Positions 43,582 to 52,287 of a stretch of DNA of 64,000 nt are shown piece by piece. Below the pieces are notes generated by a model. That model searched no databases and was not told the DNA's origin. It was given only the letters and a program-made list of their open reading frames with translations. Where the stretch lies: positions 1 through 64,000 of the IMG/VR virus record IMGVR_UViG_3300042922_000295; one strand, written 5' to 3'. The DNA comes from a virus. Both the position numbers and the translations under genes were made by a program. The first letter of the stretch is position 1. Every line of letters begins with the position of its first letter.

Positions 43582-44801
43582 GGCCCAAGTCTCTGTCGGC
43601 ATCAGCGCTGCAGGTTGCAGCGCTGTGCCTCTCTCGGTACAACGCGGAGAACATCAACTACTCACGCGGCGCGTCCAACGAGGCGGCTCTCACCGGAACG
43701 TCGGCGCACGGCGCACTGGAGTTGTACGTCCAGAAGGTGTACCTGGAGAAGTCGATGGAGCCGAGCGTCGAGCTGCTCCTGGAGTTCTTCAAGCTGTCGT
43801 ACGTCAAGACGTTCGGCAACTCGGACTTCCGCTCGAAGAACTACAAGGACGGCGTGAAGATGCTCACGGCGTGGTTCGAGCGTACGTCGTTCGAGGGCTT
43901 CGAGGTCATCAGTACGGAGAAGAAGAAGAACTTCCCCATCCCCGTGATGATCGACGGAGTCAAGGACTCCATCCCGTTCAACTATGTTCTCGACCGGTTC
44001 GATCGCCTCGGCGAGACGAAGTACCGAGTCGTGGACTACAAGACGAACATCATGCCGCTCTCGCCGTCCGACCTGCGCGACAAGCCGCAGGCTCGCTGCT
44101 ACGCACTCGCCATGCAGATCGAGCACAAGGATGCCACCCAGATCTGGGTCGAGTTCGACATGCTTCGTCACGACGGCCCCGTGGGTGTGACCTACACCCG
44201 CGAGGACAACGTCGAGACGTGGAAGTGGATCAAGGCCGAGGCGCAGCGCATCATCGACACGCCCACGACCAAGATCGACAAGCAGACGGGCGAGGAGGTT
44301 CCGGCCAAGCTGCCCGAGACGCTCAACCCGGAGTGCAACTTCTGCATCCGCAAGACCACGTGCGAGACGGTCACCCGGAACATCGAGAACGGCGGCGTCC
44401 TGAGTCTCGGGATGCCGGGGATCGCTGACCGCCGCGCCGCGCTGGAGAACCAGAAGAAGGCGGCGGCGGCTGCCATCGAGGAGATCGACCGCGTCCTCCT
44501 GGCCGAGGCCAAGGTTGCCGACGTCGACCTCATCCCGGGAGACGACTACGACCTCGCGGTCGGCGTCTCGAAGCGTCGGGGCGTGGACGCGGAACGTCTC
44601 GTCATGGTACTGGCGGACAGCCCGAACCTGATCCGCAAGTACACCGGCGGCGCGTCCATCACGATGCGTGACTACGACGCCCTGCTGTCCGACCCCGAGC
44701 TCACCGAGGATCAGCGGCGGCACGTGTCAGGGCTGGTTTCGACCCGCTACGGGGAGCCGAGCATCCGAGTCAAGAAGAAGCCGACGATCCGCTCGAAGTA
44801 G
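43578..44801 (+). CDS. cas4-like: Cas4/RecB-like PD-(D/E)XK exonuclease
   Basis: 407 residues from GTG 43578 (GTGA overlap). Nuclease motifs: an N-terminal Cys (ALCLSRYNAEN), GTSAHGALEL, D...KYRVVDYKTN (the D..(D)YK core), Q..CYALAMQ (QxxxY-type), and C-terminal CNFCIRKTTC. The four Cys can hold an iron-sulfur cluster, as in Cas4/AddB. A helical extension (about 290-400) follows. Phage Cas4-like enzymes act on DNA ends; there is no CRISPR array here. Final gene of the nucleic-acid operon. Confidence 0.87.
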   Translation: MRPKSLSASALQVAALCLSRYNAENINYSRGASNEAALTGTSAHGALELYVQKVYLEKSMEPSVELLLEFFKLSYVKTFGNSDFRSKNYKDGVKMLTAWFERTSFEGFEVISTEKKKNFPIPVMIDGVKDSIPFNYVLDRFDRLGETKYRVVDYKTNIMPLSPSDLRDKPQARCYALAMQIEHKDATQIWVEFDMLRHDGPVGVTYTREDNVETWKWIKAEAQRIIDTPTTKIDKQTGEEVPAKLPETLNPECNFCIRKTTCETVTRNIENGGVLSLGMPGIADRRAALENQKKAAAAAIEEIDRVLLAEAKVADVDLIPGDDYDLAVGVSKRRGVDAERLVMVLADSPNLIRKYTGGASITMRDYDALLSDPELTEDQRRHVSGLVSTRYGEPSIRVKKKPTIRSK

Positions 44802-44808
44802 CGCCACG

Positions 44809-44895
44809 CGGCCCGGTGGGACCCGCCCGGAGACGAACGGCGCGCTAGCGGCGGCACGTCCTCTAGGGAATCGGCTCCACCGGGCCGTTTCGCTT
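44809..44895 (+). terminator. long structured terminator/RNA element
   Basis: CGGCCCGGTGG (44809-44819) pairs with CCACCGGGCCG (44877-44887) across a 57-nt insert that can itself fold (GCGCGCTAGCG); TTTCGCTTT follows. Longer than a simple terminator. Confidence 0.6.
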
Positions 44896-44899
44896 TAAA

Positions 44900-44909
44900 G
44901 ACCCGACAC
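44900..44909 (+). promoter_or_regulatory. leader element GACCCGACAC
   Basis: Recurrent leader core without an adjacent GGGAGG; GTGAGG lies downstream and GTG 44930 is 20 nt after the core. Confidence 0.5.
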
Positions 44910-44929
44910 AACTGTAGTGAGGACTGAAA

Positions 44930-45229
44930 GTGCCCGAGTTCAAGAACATGATCGTCATGATCCAGCGAGGGTTCGGCAAGGCTGCTCTCGCGGCGAAGGA
45001 GGCCGGAAAGGCCTTCGAGATGTGGGGCCAGACGACCTACCGCAAGGTGCAGCGCTACAGGCTGCAGATGGAGACGGCCGACTGGCCTCCGTACAAGCGA
45101 GCCGAGGCTCTTCGCAAGCTGGATGCGACGTACCGCAAGCGGGATGCCATCGCTGCCAACCACGCGCAGGGTCACCCGAGCATGCGTGGTATCATCAGGA
45201 AGTCCAACAAGTCCCGAAAGGGGTGGTGA
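44930..45229 (+). CDS. basic helical hypothetical protein
   Basis: 99 residues from GTG 44930. Highly basic and helical (RGFGKAALAAKEAGKAFEMW; YKRAEALRKLDATYRKR), pI clearly high, no Cys. Nucleic-acid binding is plausible; no family recognised. Confidence 0.65.
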   Translation: MPEFKNMIVMIQRGFGKAALAAKEAGKAFEMWGQTTYRKVQRYRLQMETADWPPYKRAEALRKLDATYRKRDAIAANHAQGHPSMRGIIRKSNKSRKGW

Positions 45230-45231
45230 CA

Positions 45232-45549
45232 GTGCCGCACGACAAGAACAAGCCGACCTTCATCTGCGGTGGCGATGACACGCCGGGTGATCGTGGAACC
45301 GAGTGCCCGAACGCCCTGCACGATCATCCTCTTCCGTCCGGCTACGTGGACGCTGCTGCAGCGGCAGACAGGCGCTTGCGCTCGGGCAACTGGCGCAACA
45401 AGCGCTGCCCGGAGTGCGGCACGTACGGCTGGGAGGGGAGAGAGGACGACGCCCCACCGGAGGAGGTGCGGGGCGTCGTCCAGTCCAAGGGCCGGATCGT
45501 CGGCGGCAGCATGAAGGGACTCGAGTCCCAGGGCCGCATCATTCGATAG
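45232..45549 (+). CDS. hypothetical protein with zinc-type Cys pairs
   Basis: 105 residues from GTG 45232 (GTG 45226 also possible). CGGDD...TECPNALHDH and KRCPECGTYGW suggest a zinc site. Last rightward gene; its final 11 nt overlap the end of the convergent leftward gene, with no terminator between. Confidence 0.65.
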   Translation: MPHDKNKPTFICGGDDTPGDRGTECPNALHDHPLPSGYVDAAAAADRRLRSGNWRNKRCPECGTYGWEGREDDAPPEEVRGVVQSKGRIVGGSMKGLESQGRIIR

Positions 45550-45943
45550 GGGACTTCTCCTCGTCCTCGTCCTCCTCGTTGAAATCGACTTCGGCCAGTT
45601 CCATCACCGGCGGGTCGGGCAAGTTAAGCCCGGCCCGCCGAAGCTCTTTGACGACAATCTGGTCCCACGTGGCGTGCGCGTCGAAGAGCTTTCGCATCTT
45701 GTCGTCTCGCCTGCGCACCGCAGTCTTGAACCGGTCGAACCGAGACGAGACGCGGATGTTCTCTGCACGCAGTCGCCCGTTGTCCTCCTGCAGGTTGAGG
45801 ACGATCCCGCCCGCCGCCTGCGTGATGATGTGGGTTGCGTCCGCAGAAAGCTTACGCTTCTGGATTACGCCGTTGGCAATCGCTCCGAGGATCACGGTTA
45901 CGCCTGACGATCCAATGACCGCAATAAGGACGTCAGTGTCCAC
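45539..45943 (-). CDS. membrane-anchored coiled-coil protein (lysis region)
   Basis: 134 residues. One N-terminal hydrophobic helix (DVLIAVIGSSGVTVILGAIA), then a charged helical part (GGIVLNLQEDNGRLRAENIR; RFDRFKTAVRRRDDKMRKLF) and an acidic tail (NEEDEDEEK). The layout resembles small holin-associated or spanin-like proteins encoded after endolysins. Last gene of the leftward lysis series. Confidence 0.65.
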   Translation of the reverse strand: MDTDVLIAVIGSSGVTVILGAIANGVIQKRKLSADATHIITQAAGGIVLNLQEDNGRLRAENIRVSSRFDRFKTAVRRRDDKMRKLFDAHATWDQIVVKELRRAGLNLPDPPVMELAEVDFNEEDEDEEKSPIE

Positions 45944-46379
45944 GATTCCCGAACCCCCTCTGCCGACGCTGTGCGAGAACCTCGGCCTTCTTCAGTGCCT
46001 TCTGGATGCGCCACCAACGCCGGAAGCAGGCCAGGCCGAAGCCGGTAACCGCGATGGCTGGGAAGAAGCCTGACCACCCGGCCGCGTCGAGGACAGCAGC
46101 AGCATACGCGAGCATGCCTACGCCCGTCGCCACCATCCCGATCTGCTCGATGATGAGCCCGGTGTCCCGCCTCGGGAGAAAGATTCCGATGAGGGCGATG
46201 AGCGACCCGAGGCAGATCATCAACCCCCATACGAGCTGCCACTGGTGCGGGAGAAGAGCCTGGATCGTGCCCGGCGTGGCGTCCCCGAAGATGATCGGCG
46301 GTCCACCGAGCACGCACAGTACGAGCGTGTAGATCTCGAAGCCTTCACGGCCTTCCCGCGTCACCTCGGTCAGTGGCAT
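45933..46379 (-). CDS. four-TM membrane protein (holin-like candidate)
   Basis: 148 residues. Four hydrophobic helices (about 17-33, 45-66, 75-98, 104-118) and a very basic C-terminal tail (RRWWRIQKALKKAEVLAQRR). Position after the endolysin and overlap with a second multi-TM protein suggest a role in membrane permeabilisation. Confidence 0.65.
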   Translation of the reverse strand: MPLTEVTREGREGFEIYTLVLCVLGGPPIIFGDATPGTIQALLPHQWQLVWGLMICLGSLIALIGIFLPRRDTGLIIEQIGMVATGVGMLAYAAAVLDAAGWSGFFPAIAVTGFGLACFRRWWRIQKALKKAEVLAQRRQRGFGNRGH

Positions 46380-46797
46380 TGTAAGCCTTCCTCGTGTTTC
46401 GGTAGACCTCGGCCATGCCCGCGTACATCACTCCGAGGATAGCGAAGATGATGAGACCGAGGCCTGACGAGCTGGGGATATCCATGAAGGCCTTGCCGAA
46501 GACCCCTGCAAAGAAGAACGACCATACGGCACTGGCGTAGAAGCCGATGACGATGTAGATGAGCTTGTGAAGTATGCCGCCGTAGGCGGATACGAGTCCT
46601 GCCAGGAGGATCACCCAGCCCCACGTCGGAGGAGCGCCGGGCACCGCCAGGGCGTATGTGAACCCTGGCGATGCCCAGCGACTCGGTTCCGTGAGGACGA
46701 TGAAGACTCCCTGGAGGATGGCGAACAGCGACAGTAGCCGCGACCCCTGCGTGACGGCCCACTGAGCCATCTTCAGGGGAATGATCGGTCCAGTCAC
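46345..46797 (-). CDS. multi-TM membrane protein (holin-like candidate)
   Basis: 150 residues from GTG 46797, GGAGG 6 nt upstream; ATG 46770 is a second choice. Four hydrophobic stretches, including SLFAILQGVFIVLT, WGWVILLAGLVSAYGGIL, LIYIVIGFYASAVWSFFFAG and LIIFAILGVMYAGMA, and a short basic tail. Immediately downstream of the endolysin. Holin or anti-holin is a reasonable guess only. Confidence 0.65.
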   Translation of the reverse strand: MTGPIIPLKMAQWAVTQGSRLLSLFAILQGVFIVLTEPSRWASPGFTYALAVPGAPPTWGWVILLAGLVSAYGGILHKLIYIVIGFYASAVWSFFFAGVFGKAFMDIPSSSGLGLIIFAILGVMYAGMAEVYRNTRKAYNATDRGDAGRP

Positions 46798-46810
46798 TCC
46801 AGGGCCTCCG

Positions 46811-47914
46811 TCACTTGTTGATAGCGTGCTTGCGCCACGCCTGGACGAAGGCTGCGTCCGTTCCCGGACCCCACTGCCCGTCGATGGCTCCCTTGTAGAA
46901 GCCGTGGGCCTTGAGGGCCTGCTGGACACGGATGACCGCCTGGTCGTGGGCCTTGATCGACTTGCGACCCCAGTCCCCGTCCTGTCCGGTGCCGACGACA
47001 GCCTGCGCGTACTTCACGCCGAACGGGAACTGGCGACCCTTGAGCGACGAGGACATGCGAACCGCGTGGGTGCGCTTGTCGGTGTCGTTCCCCCAGAAGC
47101 CGTCGTCCGTCGCGCCGACCGCACGCTGGATGGCCTTGACGGCCTCGTTCCCAGCGGGCTTGGGCGGCTTCGGCAGCGCGGGCTTGCCCTTGTTGGCGAT
47201 GGCCCGGTCGAGCGCGGCCATCGTTGCAGGACCCGGGTCGCCGTCCACCGAGATGCCCGCCGCCTTCTGGAAGGCACGCGTGGCGTCGTAGGTGTACTTG
47301 CCCAGGTCGCCGTCCACGCCCGCAGGGCCGAGGTTGTACCCCAGCGCCTTGAGCTTGGTCTGGATGGCCTTGATCCAGACGCTGGTGCGACCGTTCGGGT
47401 TGTACTTGACGGTCGTGCCGCCACCCGTGGAGACCGCGTTGGAGTACGCCGGGGAGCCGTAGCCCACGATGTACGCCTTGCGACGCTTGCGGACAACGGC
47501 GCGCCCGTTGCGCTGGTCACCGGCAGCGGTGCCGCTGGTGTTGAACTCGATCGTGTTGACCGAGCCGTCACCGTTCACGGACTCCACGATGCCGACGTGC
47601 GAGATGCGGTTCGGCTGACCGGGCCAGTCGAAGAACACGATGGCGCCACGGTGGATGCCACGCGTGCCCGTCGTCCACTGGCCGCGAGCCTTGAACCAGT
47701 TCGCACCCGCAGGGGTGTAGGCGTGCAGCGGGAAGATGTCGAGTCCACCGACGCCGTCGAACACCCACGACAGACCCATCGCGCAGAACGCGGCGGAGTC
47801 GTAGACGCTGGAGCCGACCTTGTCGCCGTACCAGACACCGTACTTCGAGTTGCCGGGGTAGTAGTTCCCCAGCTCCCCGCGAGCCTTGGCGAGAACCTGC
47901 TCGATGGTCGTCAT
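46811..47914 (-). CDS. endolysin: CHAP-like domain plus peptidoglycan-binding repeats
   Basis: 367 residues. N-terminal cysteine-peptidase/amidase domain: VYDSAAFCAMGLSWV (C44), GAIVFFDWPGQPNRISHVGI (H106) and SVNTIEFNT (E123). Two C-terminal regions of peptidoglycan-binding type follow a hinge: IKAIQTKLKALGYNLGPAGV-DGDLGKYT near 200, and VQQALKAHGFYKGAIDGQWG-PGTDAAF at the end. No signal peptide, so it needs a holin. Cleaves host peptidoglycan at the end of infection. Confidence 0.9.
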   Translation of the reverse strand: MTTIEQVLAKARGELGNYYPGNSKYGVWYGDKVGSSVYDSAAFCAMGLSWVFDGVGGLDIFPLHAYTPAGANWFKARGQWTTGTRGIHRGAIVFFDWPGQPNRISHVGIVESVNGDGSVNTIEFNTSGTAAGDQRNGRAVVRKRRKAYIVGYGSPAYSNAVSTGGGTTVKYNPNGRTSVWIKAIQTKLKALGYNLGPAGVDGDLGKYTYDATRAFQKAAGISVDGDPGPATMAALDRAIANKGKPALPKPPKPAGNEAVKAIQRAVGATDDGFWGNDTDKRTHAVRMSSSLKGRQFPFGVKYAQAVVGTGQDGDWGRKSIKAHDQAVIRVQQALKAHGFYKGAIDGQWGPGTDAAFVQAWRKHAINK

Positions 47915-48063
47915 CCGCCGACCTCCTGCTCGCCGTCCGGGCCGACCTCGACGCTCGGGTCGTTCGGCGGGTCCGGATACTCCGAGGGGTGGTTGCCCGT
48001 GTCGGGCAGGTCACCGCCCGTGGGGTCGTTGGTCGCCTTGGCGATCTTCTTCTCCTCGGTCAT
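47911..48063 (-). CDS. 50-residue acidic protein between holin and endolysin
   Basis: ATG 48063 overlaps the holin stop (ATGA), and its own end overlaps the endolysin start by 4 nt. TEEKKIAKATNDPTGGDLPD then a Pro/Asp-rich tail; disordered, no membrane helix. Possibly a lysis-timing peptide or coupling gene. Confidence 0.65.
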   Translation of the reverse strand: MTEEKKIAKATNDPTGGDLPDTGNHPSEYPDPPNDPSVEVGPDGEQEVGG

Positions 48064-48401
48064 GCTGCGTGCCGCCCCTCGTACGTCTGGACGGCAGCCT
48101 GCTCCAGCGCGACGACCTCGGCGTCCTCGTTGAGGTCGACCACGGCGTTGCCGGGATAGATGACCTCGGGGGCGTCGAACGGCTTCGGCTGGAAGGCGAT
48201 GACCTTCGCCATGCTCGTGACGGTCGGTCGTGCCACGAGCACCAGGAACAGCGCGCTGACCGCCGTGAACAGGTCGACGATGAGGTCGACCCACTGGTTC
48301 ACGTCGGGGATGCCGAACTGCGCCAGGATGCCCGCGAGCGCCACCAGCAGGCCGCGCACCAGCACGGGCTCCGTCTGGAAGAACTGCTTGAGCTTCTCCA
48401 A
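48060..48401 (-). CDS. holin-like protein
   Basis: 113 residues. A short amphipathic start (EKLKQFFQTEP) leads to two hydrophobic helices (VLVRGLLVALAGILAQFGI; WVDLIVDLFTAVSALFLVLV). The C-terminal half is cytoplasmic-type, with TSMAKVIAFQPKPFDAPEVI and acidic residues. Helical hairpin and location immediately before the endolysin fit a holin. First gene after a promoter-like sequence. Confidence 0.75.
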   Translation of the reverse strand: MEKLKQFFQTEPVLVRGLLVALAGILAQFGIPDVNQWVDLIVDLFTAVSALFLVLVARPTVTSMAKVIAFQPKPFDAPEVIYPGNAVVDLNEDAEVVALEQAAVQTYEGRHAA

Positions 48402-48428
48402 GTTCCTCTCCTCCTTCTGTCAGGCCGA

Positions 48429-48458
48429 ACTGTACGGCCCACTAACCACCCGCGTCAA
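48429..48458 (-). promoter_or_regulatory. sigma70-like promoter for lysis genes
   Basis: On the minus strand TTGACG (48458-48453), 18-nt spacer, TACAGT (48434-48429). It lies in the 101-nt gap between the last tail gene and the holin gene, oriented toward the latter. Confidence 0.6.
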
Positions 48459-48502
48459 ACGGGAGGCTGTTCGCGGATTGAACGCACCCGCGTCTATAAG
48501 TA

Positions 48503-49957
48503 CTACGCCTCGGCGACGAAGTTGATGCCGTTGAGACTGTGCCAGGAAGTGACCGTACGGTTCATGTGCTCGATGTCACCAAGTGAGGCTGCAAACAGGT
48601 CAACTCGTGCCCACTGATTGTCGGACGAGATGGTGTACAGGCCTCGCTCGGAGGGGCGTGCGCCGACAGGAAGGATTCCAGAGTCGCCAGGAAAGGTTCC
48701 ACCGGTGATGAGTCCCTGGAGTTGGACAAGGCTGTCAGCATGGCGCTGGTACTGCTGTGCTGGCATAGAAGCGTTGAACGATGCCCAACTGTTTGTGTAA
48801 GGGATGTTGGTCATCGCCTCGTACTCTTCCGGGGTGTACATCAACCCAGCGAGCGAGACCCAGGTAGTCGTGTTGGTGCCGGTGGTCTTGCGCTTCCAGC
48901 GGAGCGTCGGGTAGTTGGCGTCGCCACCCGCCGCGTTGATCCTGGCAAAGTCGACACCGCTTCCGACGTTCGTCATGAGAGCAGGCATGTGGAGCTGCAG
49001 TCGAGGCTGGAGGTTCGTCGGGAGCTGGGCCATGATACTGTCAGCCGTGGGAACTGCTCCCCTGTACACCATGCCCCGGAACCAGACTCGTCCCAACCGA
49101 TCCTGCCACCACGAGGGCGTGCCATAACCAGAGCCGCCCGAGTCCGTGTATTCCAGCCACGAGTTGACGAGCGTGAGCGGCTGCCAGTCGGCAACACCAG
49201 CGGCTGGGAACATGATGCCGTCGAGGCCGATCCAATCCGGGTCAGACCGAACAGCCACGATGTTCCCGTTAGGGTGGACGTCCACACGCCCGACGATGTT
49301 GGAGAACGTGGACGTCTCGAACACCATCCGCTCGTCAGGCCGGTAGCCCTCCGGAAGCTGGGCAATCACGCTACCCTCGGCTCCGCCCTTCACAAGTCCC
49401 TTGAGGACAACGATGCCGGTATTGAGCTTGAGGTATCCACCGTCTGCATACGATGTGGCGTAGCGGGTCCACGGAGTCTCGTAGGGGAGCTGGGTCCATG
49501 TAGCCTTGCTGGGCATGGCGTCAATGGAGAGCCAGGTCACCCCGTCCGTCGTGAGGCGAAACTTGTACGGGTCCGTAACGGCGTCGTTCCTGTGGATGAT
49601 GACAGGCGAGTTGTGATCCGGCCTCATGGCCGCGAGGATAGCCTGCTGCTCGGTGAAGGTGGAAGCGCTCAGGATCGGGACCGTCTCGGGTACACCGACG
49701 ACTCCGTCGATGAAGCGGTCGGTGCCGATGCCTGACACTCGCACGATCTGCCCCGGTCGCGGCCAGACGCCAGCGATGGGAACGTTCACCGGGTCGAGGT
49801 CGCCGTTGAACAGAACGCTAGCCCTCTTGGCGGGGATGTCGACCGAAACGCACGCGCCATACCTGTACGCCGGGCGCAGCTTGTTGATCGTACTCTCGGC
49901 GATCGACGTGATGAGGTCACGCATCTTCGCTGAGACGTTGTACTCGGACAGGCCCAT
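48503..49957 (-). CDS. minor tail protein / tail fibre with repeated beta units
   Basis: 484 residues. The N-terminal 100 residues (VSVDIPAKRASVLFNGDLDP, VPIAGVWPRPGQIVRVSGIG) form a small OB-like/adaptor domain. After a helix come three degenerate repeats built around L-x-G-(L/M)-(V/I)...(Q/L)LP...P: GIVVLKGLVKGGAEGSVIAQ, GRVWFRGMVYRGAVPTADSI and SLVQLQGLITGGTFPGDSGI. Such repeats suit a trimeric receptor-binding or baseplate protein. Most 3' of the tail genes, as host-range proteins often are. Confidence 0.7.
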   Translation of the reverse strand: MGLSEYNVSAKMRDLITSIAESTINKLRPAYRYGACVSVDIPAKRASVLFNGDLDPVNVPIAGVWPRPGQIVRVSGIGTDRFIDGVVGVPETVPILSASTFTEQQAILAAMRPDHNSPVIIHRNDAVTDPYKFRLTTDGVTWLSIDAMPSKATWTQLPYETPWTRYATSYADGGYLKLNTGIVVLKGLVKGGAEGSVIAQLPEGYRPDERMVFETSTFSNIVGRVDVHPNGNIVAVRSDPDWIGLDGIMFPAAGVADWQPLTLVNSWLEYTDSGGSGYGTPSWWQDRLGRVWFRGMVYRGAVPTADSIMAQLPTNLQPRLQLHMPALMTNVGSGVDFARINAAGGDANYPTLRWKRKTTGTNTTTWVSLAGLMYTPEEYEAMTNIPYTNSWASFNASMPAQQYQRHADSLVQLQGLITGGTFPGDSGILPVGARPSERGLYTISSDNQWARVDLFAASLGDIEHMNRTVTSWHSLNGINFVAEA

Positions 49958-49959
49958 GG

Positions 49960-52287
49960 TCAGCTCACATTCGTGACGCGTCGTGCCTTGCCGTCCATGA
50001 GGCCGAGGCCGAGCGGGATGGAAAAGTCGCTAAGCAAGAACGTCGTCGGGTCGCCGGGCGCCGGACGAGGGTCCACGAACCCGACGATATCACCCGCCTC
50101 CAACCAGGGAAGCATGAGGGAGCTGAATCCCAGCTCGAACTCCTCCAGTGCGTGCACTGCGAGGAAGCTGTCTGCGACCTGCTGCGCCTGCGGTGTCGTC
50201 TCGATGAACGAGCTGGAGTACTCGTAGACCCGCTCCCCGATGTTCACAGTACTCGTGGGGGAGTTGGGGTCGTCGTTGCGAGCGACCGCATAGACAGGCG
50301 GCGAGTCAGCGTCGGACGACTCGCCCGTCACGAGCACCACGTTGTAGATGCGCGTATCCGTCGTGGACTTCTCGTACGATCCGAGCTGACCGCCGTCGCG
50401 CCCGGTCTTGAGTACCAGGACGGGGCTCGTGCTGACAGGATCGCTGTACGGACGGAGGATCAGGAACCCGGTCGCGTCGAAGAAGATCTCGTAGTCGTAC
50501 GCAGTTGCGATCTCCTTCATCGCTTCCCACCGGGATACGCCCCGGTCGAAGAAGAATTCGCGGGCGACGACGACACCCGTCGTGGGGAGGCTCCGCTTCG
50601 TGATGCCCGCCGCCCCGGCGATGGACGCGATGATCGACTCAAGCGCCATGCCGGAAGCAAACTGCGTGGCGTAGAGGAACTTCGACCCCATGCACTTCTT
50701 GGTGTAGTCTCGTCCTGTGAGCGACACGTCGTAGGGGAAGTGACGCTCGGTGATCCGATCGATCATGAACTCACCGATCTGGCATTCCCACTCCAGCATC
50801 GGCTTCACCGTGTTGAGCCACCCGAAGAAGCTCGCCAGCATGTTGACGACCTGCGGAACGTCATACTGGTTGTAATCGAAGGGCAGGTGCGCTGCAATGA
50901 GTCGCCCGCCGCGAATCGGCTCGGCGTAAGCCACGATGCGCGAGTAGATCGCGTCCACAGGGTCGGCGGAGATGACGGACGCCTGGGAGATGCCAGACAC
51001 ATCGTACGACCGGCCCGCGATAGCCGAGCGAGTGGACGTCGAAGCGTTCGCCGTCGATGTCCACGCGTAGTCGTAGAACTGCGTGTCAGTCATGTCGCCA
51101 TCGACATACGGCTGAATCTCCGGCTCATAGTAGGTGCGACCGCCGGTCCAGTGGAAGATGTCTCCCACTCCGAGGTACGAGCCGCCCGAGGGGACGAACC
51201 ACACTCGAGTCGAGGTGTAGTCGCCGGTCGACGTCACAACGTCCGACAGCTCCAGCCACTGGTTGAGCGGCAGGGTGACGCTGACCTGCTTGCTGCCGAC
51301 GACGGTGCTGCCGTTGTAGAAGCGGAAGTAGGCGATGCCACTCACAGCTCGATTCGCCCTGATCCACATGCCGATGTTCGCCGTCTGTCCAGCACTGCCC
51401 GAGACGAACACACTGCGGTAGGGTCCGCTCGACCCAGCCGTCTGCGCTGTCGTGACCTCTGCACGGCGGTACGTCGTGATCTTCGAGCCGTCCGAGAGAA
51501 CCGGGCCGTCCGACGCTCCCGTGACGTTCGAGAGGGTAGCCGCTCCACCGGTGCCGAGTCCCAAGGGCCAGTTAGTCGCAGTCGTTGCACGCGGGTCAGG
51601 GTCGAGGTTCGTGAGCTGGATCGGCGTGTAGTTCTCGAACTCCTGCCAAGCCTTGGATGCGGGGTGCGGCGACCCAGCCAGCGGCGCAACGGTCCTGTCG
51701 GTCGAGTAGATCGACAGTGCAGTCGGGTGGTACGCCTCCATCCAGGCAGCCGCGTCGGCGTCCTGGAGGTACACGGACTTGCCAGCCTCGTACGCCTCCT
51801 GGAACAGCTCGACCTGCGACTCCACGGCGCCGCCGAGGCCGACGATGATGTCGAAGTCGAGAACGTCGCCCCAGACGTAAGCGGTGGTGTTCACGAGGAC
51901 GTCACCGAATCCGCTGGTAACGAGCGCGTCACGGAACGAGCTGGCGAGCGTCTCCGGGCCAGCCTTGTCCGTGATGATAAGAATCTTCGGAGTGCGCGTC
52001 GGCTGGTTGATCCGAACCCCACGGAAGACCTTGATGATCTTGTCGTACCAGAACTCGTCCGGCGCGTTGACAAGAACGCCGTCCGCGTTCGCGAGCTGAA
52101 GGTCGAGGGTGCGGCGCTCATCGCGATTCTGGTCGACGCTCACCGTCCCATCCTTGAGGCGCAGCTCGGTGTCCTTCGACCAGCGAGTCAACCCATCCGC
52201 CTCGTAAATCTCCACGCGGCGGATGTGGCGAGTCGTCGAGCCGAGGAACTCTCGGAGTGCGATCTGCGGGGGAGTAGTGGTGGGCAC
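49960..52287 (-). CDS. minor tail protein (baseplate-type)
   Basis: 775 residues, 2 nt from the next gene and sharing a base with the previous stop. Opening (LREFLGSTTRHIRRVEIYEA...LRLKDGTVSVDQNRDERRTL) is typical of siphovirus distal minor tail proteins. A central region has a carbohydrate-module-like beta fold (SVTLPLNQWLELSDVVTSTG...YTSTRVWFVP). The C-terminal 300 residues (WEAMKEIATAYDYEIFFDAT; GFLILRPYSDP) resemble ReqiPepy6 gp37-like or T4 gp27-type hub segments. Confidence 0.7.
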   Translation of the reverse strand: MPTTTPPQIALREFLGSTTRHIRRVEIYEADGLTRWSKDTELRLKDGTVSVDQNRDERRTLDLQLANADGVLVNAPDEFWYDKIIKVFRGVRINQPTRTPKILIITDKAGPETLASSFRDALVTSGFGDVLVNTTAYVWGDVLDFDIIVGLGGAVESQVELFQEAYEAGKSVYLQDADAAAWMEAYHPTALSIYSTDRTVAPLAGSPHPASKAWQEFENYTPIQLTNLDPDPRATTATNWPLGLGTGGAATLSNVTGASDGPVLSDGSKITTYRRAEVTTAQTAGSSGPYRSVFVSGSAGQTANIGMWIRANRAVSGIAYFRFYNGSTVVGSKQVSVTLPLNQWLELSDVVTSTGDYTSTRVWFVPSGGSYLGVGDIFHWTGGRTYYEPEIQPYVDGDMTDTQFYDYAWTSTANASTSTRSAIAGRSYDVSGISQASVISADPVDAIYSRIVAYAEPIRGGRLIAAHLPFDYNQYDVPQVVNMLASFFGWLNTVKPMLEWECQIGEFMIDRITERHFPYDVSLTGRDYTKKCMGSKFLYATQFASGMALESIIASIAGAAGITKRSLPTTGVVVAREFFFDRGVSRWEAMKEIATAYDYEIFFDATGFLILRPYSDPVSTSPVLVLKTGRDGGQLGSYEKSTTDTRIYNVVLVTGESSDADSPPVYAVARNDDPNSPTSTVNIGERVYEYSSSFIETTPQAQQVADSFLAVHALEEFELGFSSLMLPWLEAGDIVGFVDPRPAPGDPTTFLLSDFSIPLGLGLMDGKARRVTNVS

